From positions 1 to 5,036 of the forward strand of contig JAFAQJ010000452.1 in the NCBI GenBank assembly GCA_019246455.1: 5,036 nt of DNA, written 5' to 3'. This DNA is from Pseudolabrys sp. GTDB taxonomy: Bacteria > Pseudomonadota > Alphaproteobacteria > Rhizobiales > Xanthobacteraceae. A program made the position numbers and the translations under genes. Numbering within the stretch: position 1 is the stretch's first letter; each line of letters starts with the position of its first letter. The notes beneath the pieces are model-generated. The model saw only the letters and a list, made by a program, of their open reading frames with translations. It was not told the DNA's origin and did no database searches. Of the stretch, positions 4,949 to 5,036 are shown piece after piece.

Positions 4949-5036
4949 TCACATGTACTTGCGCAGCTCAGCCGCCGATTCCTCGGGCCGTCGCTTGAGC
5001 GAGAACGGCGCAACGAAGCGACCCTGCTTATCCATT
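4949..5036 (-). CDS. Probable SCO1/SenC family protein, C-terminal fragment (5' end outside window)
   Basis: The minus strand is open from the window edge to TGA (4951-4949), giving 28 residues that begin MDKQGRFVAPFSLKRR and end ESAAELRKYM. The (Y/F)LMDxxGRFVAPF...xxPEExAxxLRxYL pattern is typical of the end of SCO1/SenC thioredoxin-fold proteins. These are periplasmic copper chaperones that help build the CuA site of cytochrome oxidase. In the family a conserved His lies just upstream of this stretch and a CxxxC further upstream. Both are outside the window, so identification rests on the tail alone. The Met at 5035-5033 is most likely internal, since family members carry a Met or similar residue here. 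It is on the same strand as glsA, 80 bases upstream, so an operon is possible. An AhpC/TSA-type thioredoxin-fold protein is the main alternative. Confidence 0.62.
   Translation of the reverse strand, partial: MDKQGRFVAPFSLKRRPEESAAELRKYM

Overview
The window looks like chromosomal DNA of an alphaproteobacterium of the order Hyphomicrobiales (Bradyrhizobium/Rhodopseudomonas/Xanthobacteraceae type). This is an inference from three things: high G+C coding sequence with strong third-position bias, a SAM-II riboswitch ahead of a metZ gene, and the long two-domain type of dCTP deaminase found in this group. I see no insertion sequence, phage gene, CRISPR array, tRNA or rRNA. It reads as dense housekeeping chromosome rather than a mobile island.

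Layout, left to right. (1) The 3' end of an SGNH/GDSL hydrolase gene (+ strand) carries the DGLH catalytic block. (2) metZ (O-succinylhomoserine sulfhydrylase, - strand) converges on it with one base between the two stop codons. (3) The metZ leader, roughly 1392-1528, holds a SAM-II riboswitch with P1 and pseudoknot pairing visible. It is followed by two mutually exclusive GC hairpins, one of which is a textbook terminator with six U, and then a GNRA-capped hairpin just before a perfect Shine-Dalgarno. This is a complete-looking expression platform for switching off metZ when SAM is plentiful. (4) A dcd gene (+ strand, divergent from metZ) encodes a tandem-domain dCTP deaminase. The first domain carries the full SSxxR...E signature and the second appears to have lost part of it. 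(5) A 75-base gap with two successive inverted repeats leads to a small 66-residue Cys-rich protein (+ strand) with a TRASH/MYM-like metal-binding pattern. (6) A 616-residue glutaminase (- strand) carries a STAS domain and a cyclic-nucleotide-binding domain at its C terminus. Its stop codon overlaps that of the small protein in a shared CTAG. (7) The last 28 codons of a probable SCO1/SenC family gene (- strand) lie upstream of the glutaminase gene.

The genes do not form one obvious pathway. MetZ makes homocysteine for methionine and SAM synthesis and is controlled by SAM through its leader. Dcd supplies dUTP for thymidylate synthesis. The glutaminase yields glutamate and ammonia, and its fused domains suggest allosteric control by a cyclic nucleotide and by a partner protein. 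The most rewarding items are the metZ riboswitch and its switching hairpins, the glutaminase-STAS-cNMP fusion, and the small zinc-finger-like gene with its structured leader. I found no convincing wholly new multi-gene system.
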